NCBI GenBank assembly: GCA_011390205.1
Contig: JAABSX010000002.1
Span: 124,001 to 188,000 of the forward strand
Reading direction: 5' to 3'
Source: Microscillaceae bacterium
Lineage (GTDB): Bacteria; Bacteroidota; Bacteroidia; Cytophagales; Microscillaceae
Length of the DNA: 64,000 nt
Shown: positions 27,169-36,345 of the stretch, one piece after another
How positions within the stretch are numbered: position 1 is the stretch's first letter
Layout: each line of letters starts with the position of its first letter
Position numbers and translations under genes: made by a program
The notes under the pieces: generated by a model
What the model saw: only the letters and a program-made list of their open reading frames with translations
Databases searched by the model: none
Told to the model about the DNA's origin: nothing

Positions 27169-27367
27169 TAAATTGGACGTGAACCGAAAAACTTATCTGT
27201 TTTTTATTTTATTTCAAAACTTTATTCCGTTTTTTAGTTTTATAAATCCGTAGCGTTTGCCTTTGGAGAAATCTTAAGGGCACAGGTTACCACGGGCAAG
27301 CAAGGCTTTAAGACCTAGAGAGTTTGTCGGTATTGAGAAGGTATGTTAAATAAAAATAGAGTAAGTT

Positions 27368-28066
27368 ATGGTAAGCATGTCTTTTTTTCAGTACAAAAAT
27401 TTTAAGCAGCGCTGGTGGGCTTTCAAGCAAATGAACTTAGCCCCTGAGGCACTTAAAAAAGTGGAGGGCTTGTCATTTACCAAACTTTTGGGCAGTGGTG
27501 GCAAACAGGGTTTTGGTCTTTTGCCAAATTGGGGTTTTTATGGTCTTCTGGGTGTCTGGGACAATGCAGCGGCTGCCCATCATTTCTTTAATCATCACCC
27601 CCTTTTGCTTGATTTTAAATCAAAAAGCACTCATTATCAGCATATATTTTTAGAGCCTTTGAGTGCTCATGGCAAATGGGACGGACAAGAGCCATTCGCC
27701 AACCCAAAACAAAAAAGTGATGGCAAAATAGCCGTTATCACCAGGGCAAAAATCAAGTGGAACAAAATATTCCAGTTCTGGCGTTTTGTAAGCCCTGCCA
27801 GCAAAGATATGCAGCACAAAGACGGATTGATTTTTTCGGTAGGCATTGGCGAAATCCCCTTGATTCAACAAGCTACTTTTAGTATCTGGGAAAACACCGA
27901 GAAAATGCGACAATATGCCTACAACAGTACCCAACATACCCAAGTGATTCAGAAAACGAGGGAGTTAAATTGGTACAGCGAAGAGCTTTTTGCACGCTTC
28001 GCCGTAAAAAGTACAGAAGGAAACTGGGATGCTTTCAAAGCACAATTAGATTTGCCCCACCCCTGA
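27368..28066 (+). CDS. spheroidene monooxygenase (CrtA)-like protein
   Basis: 232 aa. It follows the CrtA/spheroidene monooxygenase family: FTKLLGSGGKQGFGLLPNW (about 36-54), YGLLGVWDNAAAAHHFF (about 58-74), and GLIFSVGIGEIP (about 156-167) with FSIWEN. Members are haem-dependent oxygenases that add a keto or hydroxy group to acyclic carotenoids in phototrophs. In Bacteroidota single-copy homologues occur outside photosynthesis clusters. No other carotenoid gene is near, so the substrate here is an inference. Soluble, no signal peptide. It converges on the thioredoxin gene. Confidence 0.75.
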   Translation: MVSMSFFQYKNFKQRWWAFKQMNLAPEALKKVEGLSFTKLLGSGGKQGFGLLPNWGFYGLLGVWDNAAAAHHFFNHHPLLLDFKSKSTHYQHIFLEPLSAHGKWDGQEPFANPKQKSDGKIAVITRAKIKWNKIFQFWRFVSPASKDMQHKDGLIFSVGIGEIPLIQQATFSIWENTEKMRQYAYNSTQHTQVIQKTRELNWYSEELFARFAVKSTEGNWDAFKAQLDLPHP

Positions 28067-28083
28067 ATGGGGCAGGGAGTAGG

Positions 28084-28389
28084 CTAAGAAAGATGCCCAG
28101 TAAGCTCTTGCTTGAGTGTCTGCAGGGGCATAGCACCTGATTTTCGCCACTTACTCTCGCCCTTGTCAAAGAGCATAAAAGTAGGCACGCCTTTGATTTG
28201 GAGGTTCTGGGCAAGTTGTGGGTTTTTGTCTATGTCTATTTTGATGACTTTGAGCTTGCCTTTGTACTCTTGGGCAAGGTCTTCTAATATGGGAGCCATC
28301 GTCTTGCAAGGGCCGCACCACTCTGCAAAAAAATCTACCAAGACAGGGGTTTCAGATGAATTTAAAAGTTCTTTAAAAGACATTTTCAT
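28084..28389 (-). CDS. trxA: thioredoxin
   Basis: 101 aa single-domain thioredoxin with the redox-active WCGPC (Cys25, Cys28) and the cis-proline loop KGVPTFMLF. No signal peptide, so cytoplasmic. It starts [10 protein letters not shown]; the second Met is an equally possible start. It reduces protein disulfides with NADPH via thioredoxin reductase, which is not in this window. The end of the protein (GHLS) is slightly short of E. coli Trx but the fold is complete. Confidence 0.95.
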   Translation of the reverse strand: MKMSFKELLNSSETPVLVDFFAEWCGPCKTMAPILEDLAQEYKGKLKVIKIDIDKNPQLAQNLQIKGVPTFMLFDKGESKWRKSGAMPLQTLKQELTGHLS

Positions 28390-28542
28390 ATTAATATAGT
28401 TTAATTTGTTTATATATTAAAATAAAAAAAAGCAAGTCTTATTAATGCTTTTTTTATAATTTTGGGAAATTAATCCCAATTTAAAAACATTTATACACTG
28501 CTAAAAAGTTCTTATTTTATACAAGCATTAATTAAATACCTG

Positions 28543-30723
28543 ATGAAAAATTTTATTTACTTATTTATTTCACTTCTCTGGGCACTGCCTAGCTATGCAC
28601 AGACCCAAAAAGAAGTAAGTACAGCAGATGTCTGGCAGACTTATCGCTTTACCACTCGCTCAGTTAATGGAGTAAACTGGACCAAAGACGGGCAGTACTA
28701 CACCTCCCAAAACGACCGATATATCATTAAATATAACATCGCTACGGGACTGCCTGTAGATACCCTCTATGGCAAAGAAGGTGCACCCAAAGAATACATA
28801 GAGTTTGATGAGTATTCATTTAGCCCCCAAGAAAACAAAATAATGCTTTCTTCCAATGCTGAGCCTATCTATCGCCGCTCTTCTAAGGCTTATTTTTATG
28901 TCTATGACATTGCCAAAAAAGAAATTACTCGCTTGATAGCAGGTGAAAAACAATCCTACGCTACTTTCTCACCCGATGGCAATCAAGTGGCATTTGTGCG
29001 AGACAATAACTTGTATGTAACTGACCTTGCTACAATGCAAACAAAGTCTATCACTACGGATGGAGAGAAAAATAAAATTATCCATGGCAGCACAGATTGG
29101 GTCTATGAAGAAGAATTTTCTTTTGCTCAAGCTTTTTACTGGTCTTCGGATAGCAAAAAAATAGCCTATTATACCTTTGATGAAAGCGAGGTAAAGGAGT
29201 TTATGATGCAATACTGGAACGGCCCCACTACGCCCTATCCAGAGAATTATCAATTCAAATACCCCAAAGCAGGAGAAGTCAATTCTACGATTACCATCTC
29301 TGTCTATGACCTTAGCAAAAATAAATCTACCAAAATGGACATCGGCACAGAGACCGACATCTACATCCCTCGCATCAATTGGACTCAAGATGCCAATTTG
29401 CTTTCTATCCGAAGAATGAACCGCCTCCAAAATCAATTAGAGATACTTCACGCAGATGTGAATACAGGTAAGACCCAAGTAATCTTAACCGAAAAAGACA
29501 AGGCGTATGTGGATTTGGATTTTACGGATGACCTTGCTTATTTAGAAGATGGCAAAACTTTCTTGCACACCAGCGAGCGAAGCGGATTCAAGCACATTTA
29601 TCTGTACGATATGTCGGGCAAACTCATCCGCCAAATCACAGACGGAAAATGGGAGGTCAGCCAAGTATATGGCATAGATGAGAAAGCAAAAATGATTTAT
29701 TTTACCTCTACTGAAGACTCTCCTCTCCAAAGACAAATATATAAAGTCAAACTCAACGGTAAAGGCAAAACCAAACTCAGCAATCGCATAGGCACACACG
29801 CCCCTAATTTTAGCAAGGATTTTAAATACTACTTAGATTATTACAGTGCCGCAGCTACGCCTCCCGTAGTGAGCCTACACGAAGCCAAAAGTGGCAAAGA
29901 ACTCAAAGTACTCGAGAGCAATGAAGCCCTCAAAAACCGCATCAAAGAGTACAAAATCAATCAAAAAGAGTTTTTTACCTTTACCACGGCTGAGGGCGTA
30001 GCACTAAACGGATGGATGATTAAACCCCTTGATTTTGATGAGAATAAAAAATATCCCGTCTTGATGTTTGTCTATGGAGGGCCTGGCTCACAGACAGTTA
30101 CGGATGCTTGGGATACTTACAACTATATGTGGTACCAGGTATTGGCTGCTAAGGGCTACATGGTCGTGTCTGTAGATAACAGAGGCACAGGTGCAAGAGG
30201 AGCAGAGTTTAAAAAAGTAACTTATGCCAACCTCGGCAAATACGAAATCCAAGACCAAATCGCCACAGCAAAATATCTATCCAATCTCCCTACTGTAGAT
30301 GCTGACAGAATCGGAATCTGGGGCTGGAGCTACGGCGGCTATATGTCTTCACTCGGAATCACCGTGGGGGCTGATGTCTTCAAAGCAGCCATTGCTGTTG
30401 CACCCGTTTCTACTTGGCGTTTTTATGACAGTATCTACACGGAAAGATACCTCAAAACGCCCCAAGACAACCCCGAAGGATATGATGAAAATTCGCCCAT
30501 CAATCACGTAGAAAAACTCAAAGGAAGCTACCTCCTAGTGCATGGCTCGGGAGATGACAACGTACACTTCCAGAATGCCATAGAGCTACAGAATGCACTC
30601 ATTCAGGCTGGAAAGCAGTTTGATTCTTTCTACTATCCCAACCGAAATCACGGAATCTATGGAGGAAACACACGCTTTCACCTTTATACGATGATGACTA
30701 ATTTTATTTTAGAAAATTTATAA
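28543..30723 (+). CDS. dipeptidyl peptidase IV (S9 family)
   Basis: 726 aa. Signal peptide ending LPSYAQ, an eight-bladed DPPIV N-terminal propeller (about 40-450), and an alpha/beta-hydrolase S9 domain. Catalytic triad by alignment to DPP-IV: Ser596 in GWSYGGYMSS, Asp671 in HGSGDDNVHFQ, His703 in NRNHGIYGG. The double-Glu motif for the free N-terminus, DWVYEEEF, is present at about residue 187. It removes X-Pro or X-Ala dipeptides from peptides, in the periplasm or at the surface. Monocistronic, ended by a strong terminator. Confidence 0.95.
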   Translation: MKNFIYLFISLLWALPSYAQTQKEVSTADVWQTYRFTTRSVNGVNWTKDGQYYTSQNDRYIIKYNIATGLPVDTLYGKEGAPKEYIEFDEYSFSPQENKIMLSSNAEPIYRRSSKAYFYVYDIAKKEITRLIAGEKQSYATFSPDGNQVAFVRDNNLYVTDLATMQTKSITTDGEKNKIIHGSTDWVYEEEFSFAQAFYWSSDSKKIAYYTFDESEVKEFMMQYWNGPTTPYPENYQFKYPKAGEVNSTITISVYDLSKNKSTKMDIGTETDIYIPRINWTQDANLLSIRRMNRLQNQLEILHADVNTGKTQVILTEKDKAYVDLDFTDDLAYLEDGKTFLHTSERSGFKHIYLYDMSGKLIRQITDGKWEVSQVYGIDEKAKMIYFTSTEDSPLQRQIYKVKLNGKGKTKLSNRIGTHAPNFSKDFKYYLDYYSAAATPPVVSLHEAKSGKELKVLESNEALKNRIKEYKINQKEFFTFTTAEGVALNGWMIKPLDFDENKKYPVLMFVYGGPGSQTVTDAWDTYNYMWYQVLAAKGYMVVSVDNRGTGARGAEFKKVTYANLGKYEIQDQIATAKYLSNLPTVDADRIGIWGWSYGGYMSSLGITVGADVFKAAIAVAPVSTWRFYDSIYTERYLKTPQDNPEGYDENSPINHVEKLKGSYLLVHGSGDDNVHFQNAIELQNALIQAGKQFDSFYYPNRNHGIYGGNTRFHLYTMMTNFILENL

Positions 30724-30739
30724 ACTAAGTGAATCACTT

Positions 30740-30778
30740 CAAAAAGCCCTTCATTTGATTCAAATGAAGGGCTTTTTT
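30740..30778 (+). terminator. intrinsic terminator after the DPP-IV gene
   Basis: Near-perfect stem AAAAGCCCTTCATTTG / CAAATGAAGGGCTTTTTT ending in six T, 17 nt beyond the stop codon. Confidence 0.92.
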
Positions 30779-30855
30779 GATGGGCAAATGCAGAGAAACT
30801 CCGTGTTTGGTGTGTAGTGCAATCAGTTAATTTTTGATAATGAGTGGCATCATAT

Positions 30856-30888
30856 AGACGTTCCACTTTTTAAAAAAGTGGAACGTCT
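30856..30888. repeat. perfect palindrome at the edge of an IS remnant
   Basis: AGACGTTCCACTTTTT is directly followed by its complement, giving a 16-bp stem with almost no loop, then a T run. It lies just outside the broken transposase ORF and could be a terminator. Next to it, GTGTTTGGTGTCTC occurs twice (about 30896-30910 and 30917-30930) and a third partial copy sits near 30802. Confidence 0.6.
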
Positions 30889-30890
30889 TT

Positions 30891-31103
30891 TTACACGTGT
30901 TTGGTGTCTCGTTTCCGTGTTTGGTGTCTCACCAAACACAAACACTGGTGTGAAACCGCTTGTTGTTTCCACTGACTTACTTGGTTGGCATGAATACCAA
31001 ACTCACTGGCAATCTGAGAAAGTGTTTTTTGTTCTTTCATTGCCTCCAATACTACCTTCTCTTTGAAGGCAGCATCGTAACGTTTTCTTGCTTTTTTGAC
31101 CAT
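30891..31103 (-). pseudogene. IS3-family transposase OrfA remnant
   Basis: 70 codons. The first ~50 residues (RKRYDAAFKEKVVLEAMKEQ, then TLSQIASEFGIHANQVSQWK) are the helix-turn-helix N-terminus of an IS3/IS150-type OrfA. Afterwards the reading frame runs into the GTGTTTGGTG repeats and encodes an unrelated basic tail. The rest of OrfA and all of the DDE-containing OrfB are missing. This is therefore an inactive fragment. The 613-bp gap 30724-31336 otherwise holds only palindromes. Confidence 0.8.
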
Positions 31104-31182
31104 CTTTGTAAAGGGTTTATGTCTTAAATTGATAACATCTTTACACCTTATTTTGTGGTACTAATTTTGGGGAGCATTATAT

Positions 31183-31325
31183 ACACTGTTTCATAAATTT
31201 ACTGATGCTGTAGCCTGAACCTTTGGTTCGGGAGTGTAGCTTTTTCCTAAGCATACACCCGAAACTGGAGTTTCAGGCTACAGTTTCTCAGCAATACGTA
31301 TTATTAAAAACTTTTGAAACACTGT
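31183..31325. repeat. nested imperfect inverted repeat, MITE-like
   Basis: Outer arms ACACTGTTTCA (31183-31193) and TGAAACACTGT (31315-31325) enclose inner arms CTGTAGCCTGAA...GGGAGTGTA (from 31208) and TACACCCGAAA...TTCAGGCTACAG (to 31283). The whole 143-bp unit is thus an interrupted palindrome with no coding capacity. It lies between the IS3 remnant and the lipoprotein gene. Confidence 0.6.
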
Positions 31326-31336
31326 ATTGAGTTTTT

Positions 31337-31804
31337 TTATAGGATAATCTGATTAAAAAACCCATTTCTAATTTGCTTCACTTCTCCCGAGGGCAAGCAG
31401 ACAGCCCCCCTAAAAGTACCACTCACAAAATTAACAGCACGCTCCGAGAAGATAATCCCTCCTGAGACATTGGTACAGTTATTAGATTGATAGGCTATAC
31501 TTCCTGTCCCTGCGGGGCTGTATGCAATAGAGATACTTTGATTGAATACATACTCAATGACATTTTGGTCGGCAGAAAAAACTTGCATCTCAAAAGTTTC
31601 TCCCAAATCATTCTCAGCTAAGATATTGATGCTAATCACCCCCGTACCCGCTGCCGTGCCTGAGGCAGTGATGTTGTTTGATTCCCAAAAAACGCCATCT
31701 ATCTCAAAACTGACATAATTGGCATTGGGACCGATATTATCACCACAGCCACTTAAACTAATGGCAATAATGATAGATAAGAATAATAGTTTTTTCAATT
31801 TCAT
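31337..31804 (-). CDS. small lipoprotein, DUF6252-like
   Basis: 155 aa. Lipoprotein signal MKLKKLLFLSIIIAISLSGCG (Cys20), then a beta-rich domain starting YVSFEIDGVFWES. Alternating strands and Gly/Ser/Thr-rich turns are present (ASGTAAGTGVISINIL; SIAYSPAGTGSIAY). The 'FEIDGVFWES' opening resembles DUF6252-type lipoproteins of Bacteroidota, but the assignment is tentative. Function unknown. It ends near the nested palindrome and lies downstream of the aminotransferase gene on the same strand. Confidence 0.7.
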   Translation of the reverse strand: MKLKKLLFLSIIIAISLSGCGDNIGPNANYVSFEIDGVFWESNNITASGTAAGTGVISINILAENDLGETFEMQVFSADQNVIEYVFNQSISIAYSPAGTGSIAYQSNNCTNVSGGIIFSERAVNFVSGTFRGAVCLPSGEVKQIRNGFFNQIIL

Positions 31805-31933
31805 ATTTTAGTAACCTTTTTGTCGTGGCGTAGGCCTCTGTTTTATGGTGTAGCCCTTTGTCTGCACCTTCCGACTCCTTCGGAATGACAACAAAATTCC
31901 CCTTTCGGGGGTTAGGGGGCTTTTCTTTTGGGG

Positions 31934-33124
31934 CTAGGGGGCTGGATTGTCCATCGCTTTCAGGAGTAATTCGCAAACCTCATCAATCTGTTCATAAGTA
32001 ATAATAAGAGGAGGAGCGATGCGCATCGAGTTATCACAGTATAAGAACCAATCTGTCAATACACCTAACTCCAAAGCTCGGTCAATAATTTGCTTCAATA
32101 CCTCAAAAGATTCAAATTCAGCTGCCATCATTAGCCCTAAGTGCCTGATTTGCTTGATTTTAGGGTGTTTGAGTTTTTTGATAAAATACTGTGCTTTGGC
32201 TTCTGCCTCTTCATAGATTTTGCTTTCAGTAAGTACTTCTAAGCTTGCGAGGGCTGCCGCACAGCTAACAGGATGCCCCCCGAAAGTAGTGATATGACCC
32301 AAAATAGGCTGATGGGTGAGACAATTCATGATTTTTTTAGAACTTATAAAAGCCCCAATCGGCATGCCTCCGCCCATGCTTTTTGCCAATAATAAAATAT
32401 CAGGCACTACGCCATAATGCTCAAAAGCCCAGAGTTTGCCTGTCCGTCCAAAACCACTTTGGATTTCATCAAAAACCAAGAGAGTGCCTGTTTCATCACA
32501 TTTTTGACGCAAAGCACGGAAGTATTCTGAGCAAGCATGCACTACGCCTGCTTCGCCTTGCACAGGCTCGATGATGACTGCCGCAGTTTTGTCTGTGATT
32601 TTACTAGCTACATCGCTGTAGCTTCCATAGTGAATATGCCCTATACCTGGCAATAAAGGGCGATAGGCTTGTTTAAATTCTTCTTCTCCCAATGACAAAG
32701 CCCCTTGAGTAGAGCCGTGATAGGCACGATGACAAGCAATGATTTCTGCCCTACCTGTGTATCTTTTAGCTAATTTCATTGCTCCTTCGGTGGCTTCAGT
32801 TCCCGAATTGACCAGATAGACATTGTCAAGAGTATCAGGCAAAAGGGAGATGAGTTTTTGGGCAAGTTTATTTTGAGGGCTTTGCACTAGCTCACCATAG
32901 ACCATGAGGTGCATATATTTATCTACTTGGTCTTTGACTGCCTGCACTACCTTAGGGTGTCTATGTCCGAGACTGCTTACGGCTATTCCTGAGATTAAAT
33001 CTATGTATTGCTTGCCTTCGGGGCTATAAAAGTAAATCCCTTCGGCATATTCTACCTCTACCATGAGGGGTGTTTCGCTGGTCTGTGCAAGGTGATTGAG
33101 GAATATCTGTCGAGATGAAATCAT
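31934..33124 (-). CDS. class III aminotransferase, acetylornithine/ornithine-type
   Basis: 396 aa, PLP-dependent class III fold. Visible motifs: NSGTEATEGAMKLAK (about 106-120), AYHGSTQGALS (about 134-144), VFDEIQSGFGRTG (about 217-229) and the PLP lysine K248 in LLAKSMGGGMPIGAF. Length fits ArgD/RocD-like enzymes better than the longer GabT type at 20738. No arginine-biosynthesis gene is near, so the natural substrate (acetylornithine, ornithine or another omega-amine) is open. Confidence 0.87.
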   Translation of the reverse strand: MISSRQIFLNHLAQTSETPLMVEVEYAEGIYFYSPEGKQYIDLISGIAVSSLGHRHPKVVQAVKDQVDKYMHLMVYGELVQSPQNKLAQKLISLLPDTLDNVYLVNSGTEATEGAMKLAKRYTGRAEIIACHRAYHGSTQGALSLGEEEFKQAYRPLLPGIGHIHYGSYSDVASKITDKTAAVIIEPVQGEAGVVHACSEYFRALRQKCDETGTLLVFDEIQSGFGRTGKLWAFEHYGVVPDILLLAKSMGGGMPIGAFISSKKIMNCLTHQPILGHITTFGGHPVSCAAALASLEVLTESKIYEEAEAKAQYFIKKLKHPKIKQIRHLGLMMAAEFESFEVLKQIIDRALELGVLTDWFLYCDNSMRIAPPLIITYEQIDEVCELLLKAMDNPAP

Positions 33125-33302
33125 GTTGTCTCTTTGTTTATAAAAGTGTCATTTGTAAAATCACTCAATACTGTGATTTGTTTTGGGTTTGTGTAGGAGT
33201 AATCGCCTCCTTTTTTTGTAGGCAATACGGATAAAAACAGAAGCTGCACTTATTCTTTTGAGCAAGGATGGGCAGCCTCACAGTCAAAGGAGATACATAA
33301 AA

Positions 33303-34367
33303 TCAGGGCTGAAAGCGTCTAAGTTCTTCGATTATTTTCTCTGCGGATGCATTCGCTGCTATAATATCTTCAGTACGCAATAAGTGAAGGGTATAAACCT
33401 GTTCATCTAGCAAATCTTCGGAGATGTGCATATTCAAAAACTCTTGATACTCAGGGCAGGTGCTTACCCAGCTGAGCCTAAAGACATCCTCTTCTAAGAT
33501 ATATTCAATCACGAGTTGCATAGGTTTTTTCTTGGCAGGAAAACAAGAGAGCATCACAGGGCTTTTTACGAATTGGTCTCCCATAAAAGCCAGATAACCT
33601 ACTGAAAACATAGGATAGAGAAGCTTTTGGTAAGAAATATCCAGTTTTGACAAGACTTGCTCCATGTTAGCCATTTTTGAGCGGAGTGTATGCACTGTAA
33701 AATGTTCTTGGGGAAATTTTTCATAAGGTTTCCATTTGCCATTCCAGTCATAAAACTGCATTTTGCCATTTCCAAAGCGTATTTTATAATCAAAGATAGA
33801 AGATTTATCCAGCACATAGCCAGGGTAGTGGTAGCGTCTGTTGGTCTGTATTCCATACAAAATTTCATTGAGCATGGTGTATGTTCCTAGGCTATACTGC
33901 TCATAATCAGGGTGATACAAGCCCAAGATACTAGCCAGGCTTTTTTTGCCTTGGTCAAAAAAACTAACAGCCACGAGTTTGCCTTCATCATAGACACCCA
34001 CCTCCCAAGTATCAAAGACACTGTCATCTAAGTTGGCAAAGAAAAACTGTGGCAAGTGTTCAAAAATAAAGCCTTTGAAGCGGTGCTTTTGGGTCTGATA
34101 GAGTTGGTCTCGGGCAGCATCTAAACGTGCGGGCTGAATTTTTACTTCAAATCGTTTTTCATTGCGGCGCATGATTTTCTGAAAACTTTTTTTGAAGGTA
34201 TAATTTTCTAAATCTATGCGAATATTCACCGTAGAAAATACATCACCTTCTAAACAAAGTAATTGAGCCCGATACAGCATAGGGGCACTTCTAAACCATC
34301 CGCTTGCGAGATATTTATCTAAGCGGGCGTGTGAGAGAGATTGTGGATAATAATGCTCAACTAGCAT
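33303..34367 (-). CDS. Ate1/Bpt-like aminoacyl-tRNA-protein transferase family protein
   Basis: 354 aa. The central part follows the C-terminal, GNAT-like domain of arginyl/leucyl-tRNA-protein transferases: VGVYDEGKLVAVSFFD, LGLYHPDYEQYSLGTYTMLNEI, and YHYPGYVLDKSSIFDYK (corresponding to the YYYLGYYI..C.KM.YK block). The N-terminal cysteine cluster typical of Ate/Bpt is not obvious, though RSAPMLYRAQLLCL occupies a similar place. Ate/Bpt proteins tag N-termini for ClpS/ClpAP degradation. Given the missing N-terminal motif, this could be a diverged acyltransferase with another role. Confidence 0.65.
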   Translation of the reverse strand: MLVEHYYPQSLSHARLDKYLASGWFRSAPMLYRAQLLCLEGDVFSTVNIRIDLENYTFKKSFQKIMRRNEKRFEVKIQPARLDAARDQLYQTQKHRFKGFIFEHLPQFFFANLDDSVFDTWEVGVYDEGKLVAVSFFDQGKKSLASILGLYHPDYEQYSLGTYTMLNEILYGIQTNRRYHYPGYVLDKSSIFDYKIRFGNGKMQFYDWNGKWKPYEKFPQEHFTVHTLRSKMANMEQVLSKLDISYQKLLYPMFSVGYLAFMGDQFVKSPVMLSCFPAKKKPMQLVIEYILEEDVFRLSWVSTCPEYQEFLNMHISEDLLDEQVYTLHLLRTEDIIAANASAEKIIEELRRFQP

Positions 34368-34680
34368 AGTTTTTTCTTTTTGATAAAGAGAACGAAAATA
34401 TGCTAAAAAATCAAATTTTTTTTGGAAAAATCACCAAAATAAATCTTTTGCTTCTACTTATCTTTGTGAGAATAATGTGGTGAGCGAGCTACACATCAGT
34501 AGTATTGGCTTGTCAGATTTTATTGATAAATCACTTTAAAGTGCTGTTTATGAGCACTTTATGCTTTTATAATGCCAGTAATTAGTCTTGGTAAAGTATG
34601 GACAGGGTGCTGCAGTTTTACTGTCAGAGGGTGTTTTTCGCAAAAAAGATTTACTTTTAAACCAAAACAAGCAGTCTAAC
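34368..34680. other. intergenic region with a stem-loop
   Basis: 313 bp between divergent genes if the hydrolase starts at 34681. TAAAGTGCT (34537-34545) pairs with AGCACTTTA (34553-34561). A TATCTTTG -7-like element lies at 34459-34466, far (215 nt) from the start. No gene is visible. Confidence 0.4.
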
Positions 34681-35193
34681 ATGGTCAATATCATATATAT
34701 TCATGGGCTTTATTCATCACCCAAAAAGGAGAAACTCGCTATCTTAGAAGCGTTTTCTGACAAGCTGTATGCTCCTCAGCTAGATTATGAGCAAAATCAA
34801 TCCATATTTCCTGAGTTGTTAAGTGCTTGTGTGGCTCAAGACATACATTACATCGTAGGAAGCTCGGCAGGAGGGCTGATGGGTTATTGGCTTGCCAAAC
34901 ATTTGGGCTGTCAGGCTTTATTGTTTAACCCTGCACTCAATTCACTGCACCGCCGCCCAGATATTGAGCTGCTCAAAGAAAAAGCCCCTACTGCTACAGA
35001 CTATTTTCTAAATGTCATTTTGGGGGCAAAAGATGAGCAAGTCCCTCCTCTGGAGACGCAAACTTATCTGAAAGCTCACGAACCCGAAAGCCGCTATCTG
35101 ATAGACTGGCAGCCCAAGCTGGCACACAGCATTGATTTGGAGACCTTCCGAATGGCTTGCGAAAAATATTTACCCAACACTGCAAAAGTATAA
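34681..35193 (+). CDS. YqiA/YcfP-like alpha/beta-hydrolase
   Basis: 170 aa from the ATG at 34681, which directly opens the first beta strand (MVNIIYIHGLYSSPKK); in-frame starts further upstream would add a non-conserved leader. It has the oxyanion HG motif and the nucleophile elbow GSSAGGLMGYWLA (Ser about 60), and ends near a His-containing LAHSIDLETF. Small esterases of this kind (YqiA) hydrolyse short acyl esters. The glycosyltransferase start follows 3 nt after the stop, suggesting co-transcription. Confidence 0.8.
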   Translation: MVNIIYIHGLYSSPKKEKLAILEAFSDKLYAPQLDYEQNQSIFPELLSACVAQDIHYIVGSSAGGLMGYWLAKHLGCQALLFNPALNSLHRRPDIELLKEKAPTATDYFLNVILGAKDEQVPPLETQTYLKAHEPESRYLIDWQPKLAHSIDLETFRMACEKYLPNTAKV

Positions 35194-35196
35194 GCC

Positions 35197-36345
35197 TTGA
35201 AAATTTCTGTGTTGATTCCGTACCGCAACAGAGGCAAAGAGGTCGTCCAAAAGTGTTTGCAGGCCCTTCAAGTCCAAGATTATCCAGATTTTGAGGTGAT
35301 TCTGCTAGACTATGGCAGTCATGAAGAGATAAGCCAAGAGATAAATACCTTGTGTGCCAAGTATGACAGGGTGCATTATGTGTATTCGGATGCAAGAGGG
35401 TACTTTTGGAGCTGTAGCCAAGCTTTTAACCAAGCGTTGGGCTATGCCAGGGGAGTGTATTTGTTGATGCTAGATGTGGATTTGATTGTGCCTACTTATT
35501 TTCTAAATTTCTGCTTGGAAAACTGTGCTAAGACTGAGTTTTTAATTTTCAAGGTTTTATACCTACCCCAAGATTTTAAGGAGTGGAATCTTCTGAGCTT
35601 GCAGCCTGAGAAATACCTTCATCAAGAACATTCAGACTATGGAGGGCTGGGAAATATTTTTGTCAAAAAGGAATATTTTTTACAGACAGGAGGCTATGAT
35701 ACTTTTTATCGGGTGTGGGGTGAAGAAGACAGAGACATGGTCAGGCAATTAGAAAAAGTAGGGCTGAAACCCAAGAAAATAGAGCCTGGGCAGTTGCCTA
35801 TTTTTCATCAGTGGCATCCTAAGGTAAGTGCGAGCCTGCCCAAAGGCTGGCAAAAGACCATTTTGGCACATTCTCAAAAAAAAACAAAACGACCTGCGAG
35901 TGATGTACAGCTAGATTTTAAGCCTACACCCATTTACCAATGCAAAGACCGCCCTGTACTGAATCAGCTTGACCCTCAAAAATGGGCAGATGAAGCACAA
36001 TTTCAGTTTGATTTTCCTGTGGAGCAAAGTTATGTACAGTTTATAAAGTGCTTTGAGGAGTTAGAGCCAAGAGCATCTTTGTGTATTTCGCAGCGTTTTT
36101 CAGAGATACGCCCTCAGCAAGGTAGCCGATTGGGTAATGTCTTAACAAAAACCAATAAACTTCTCAAAAGCTGGAAAATATCTTATCGTTTGGTAGAAAT
36201 CGCACAGTCAGAGACGGAGATAATCTACGCCTCTGCGGTGGCAGATTATTTGTTTTATTTTTTGCTAGAATTTGAGGAACAGATAGAAGACTATTATTTT
36301 GAAGCCAAAGGAGACACTGTTTTTTTGGTAGTAGTAAAAAAATAA
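35197..36345 (+). CDS. family 2 glycosyltransferase
   Basis: 382 aa from a TTG start 3 nt after the hydrolase stop. GT-A fold: nucleotide-binding start ISVLIPYRNRGKEVVQKCLQ, a second strand FEVILLDYGSHEE, the metal-binding DxD as LMLDVDLIVP (about 90-99), and the acceptor/galactosyltransferase C-terminal element GGYDTFYRVWGEEDRDMVR (about 166-184), as in Glyco_transf_7C. The final ~150 residues are specific and unrecognised. No transmembrane segment. It probably transfers a sugar to a surface polysaccharide or glycolipid. It ends adjacent to the convergent nucleotidyltransferase with no spacer. Confidence 0.87.
   Translation: MKISVLIPYRNRGKEVVQKCLQALQVQDYPDFEVILLDYGSHEEISQEINTLCAKYDRVHYVYSDARGYFWSCSQAFNQALGYARGVYLLMLDVDLIVPTYFLNFCLENCAKTEFLIFKVLYLPQDFKEWNLLSLQPEKYLHQEHSDYGGLGNIFVKKEYFLQTGGYDTFYRVWGEEDRDMVRQLEKVGLKPKKIEPGQLPIFHQWHPKVSASLPKGWQKTILAHSQKKTKRPASDVQLDFKPTPIYQCKDRPVLNQLDPQKWADEAQFQFDFPVEQSYVQFIKCFEELEPRASLCISQRFSEIRPQQGSRLGNVLTKTNKLLKSWKISYRLVEIAQSETEIIYASAVADYLFYFLLEFEEQIEDYYFEAKGDTVFLVVVKK

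Noticed and set aside
30891-31103. IS3 orfA considered as an intact mobile element
   Set aside because: OrfB and the second half of OrfA are absent and the frame ends in unrelated repeats.
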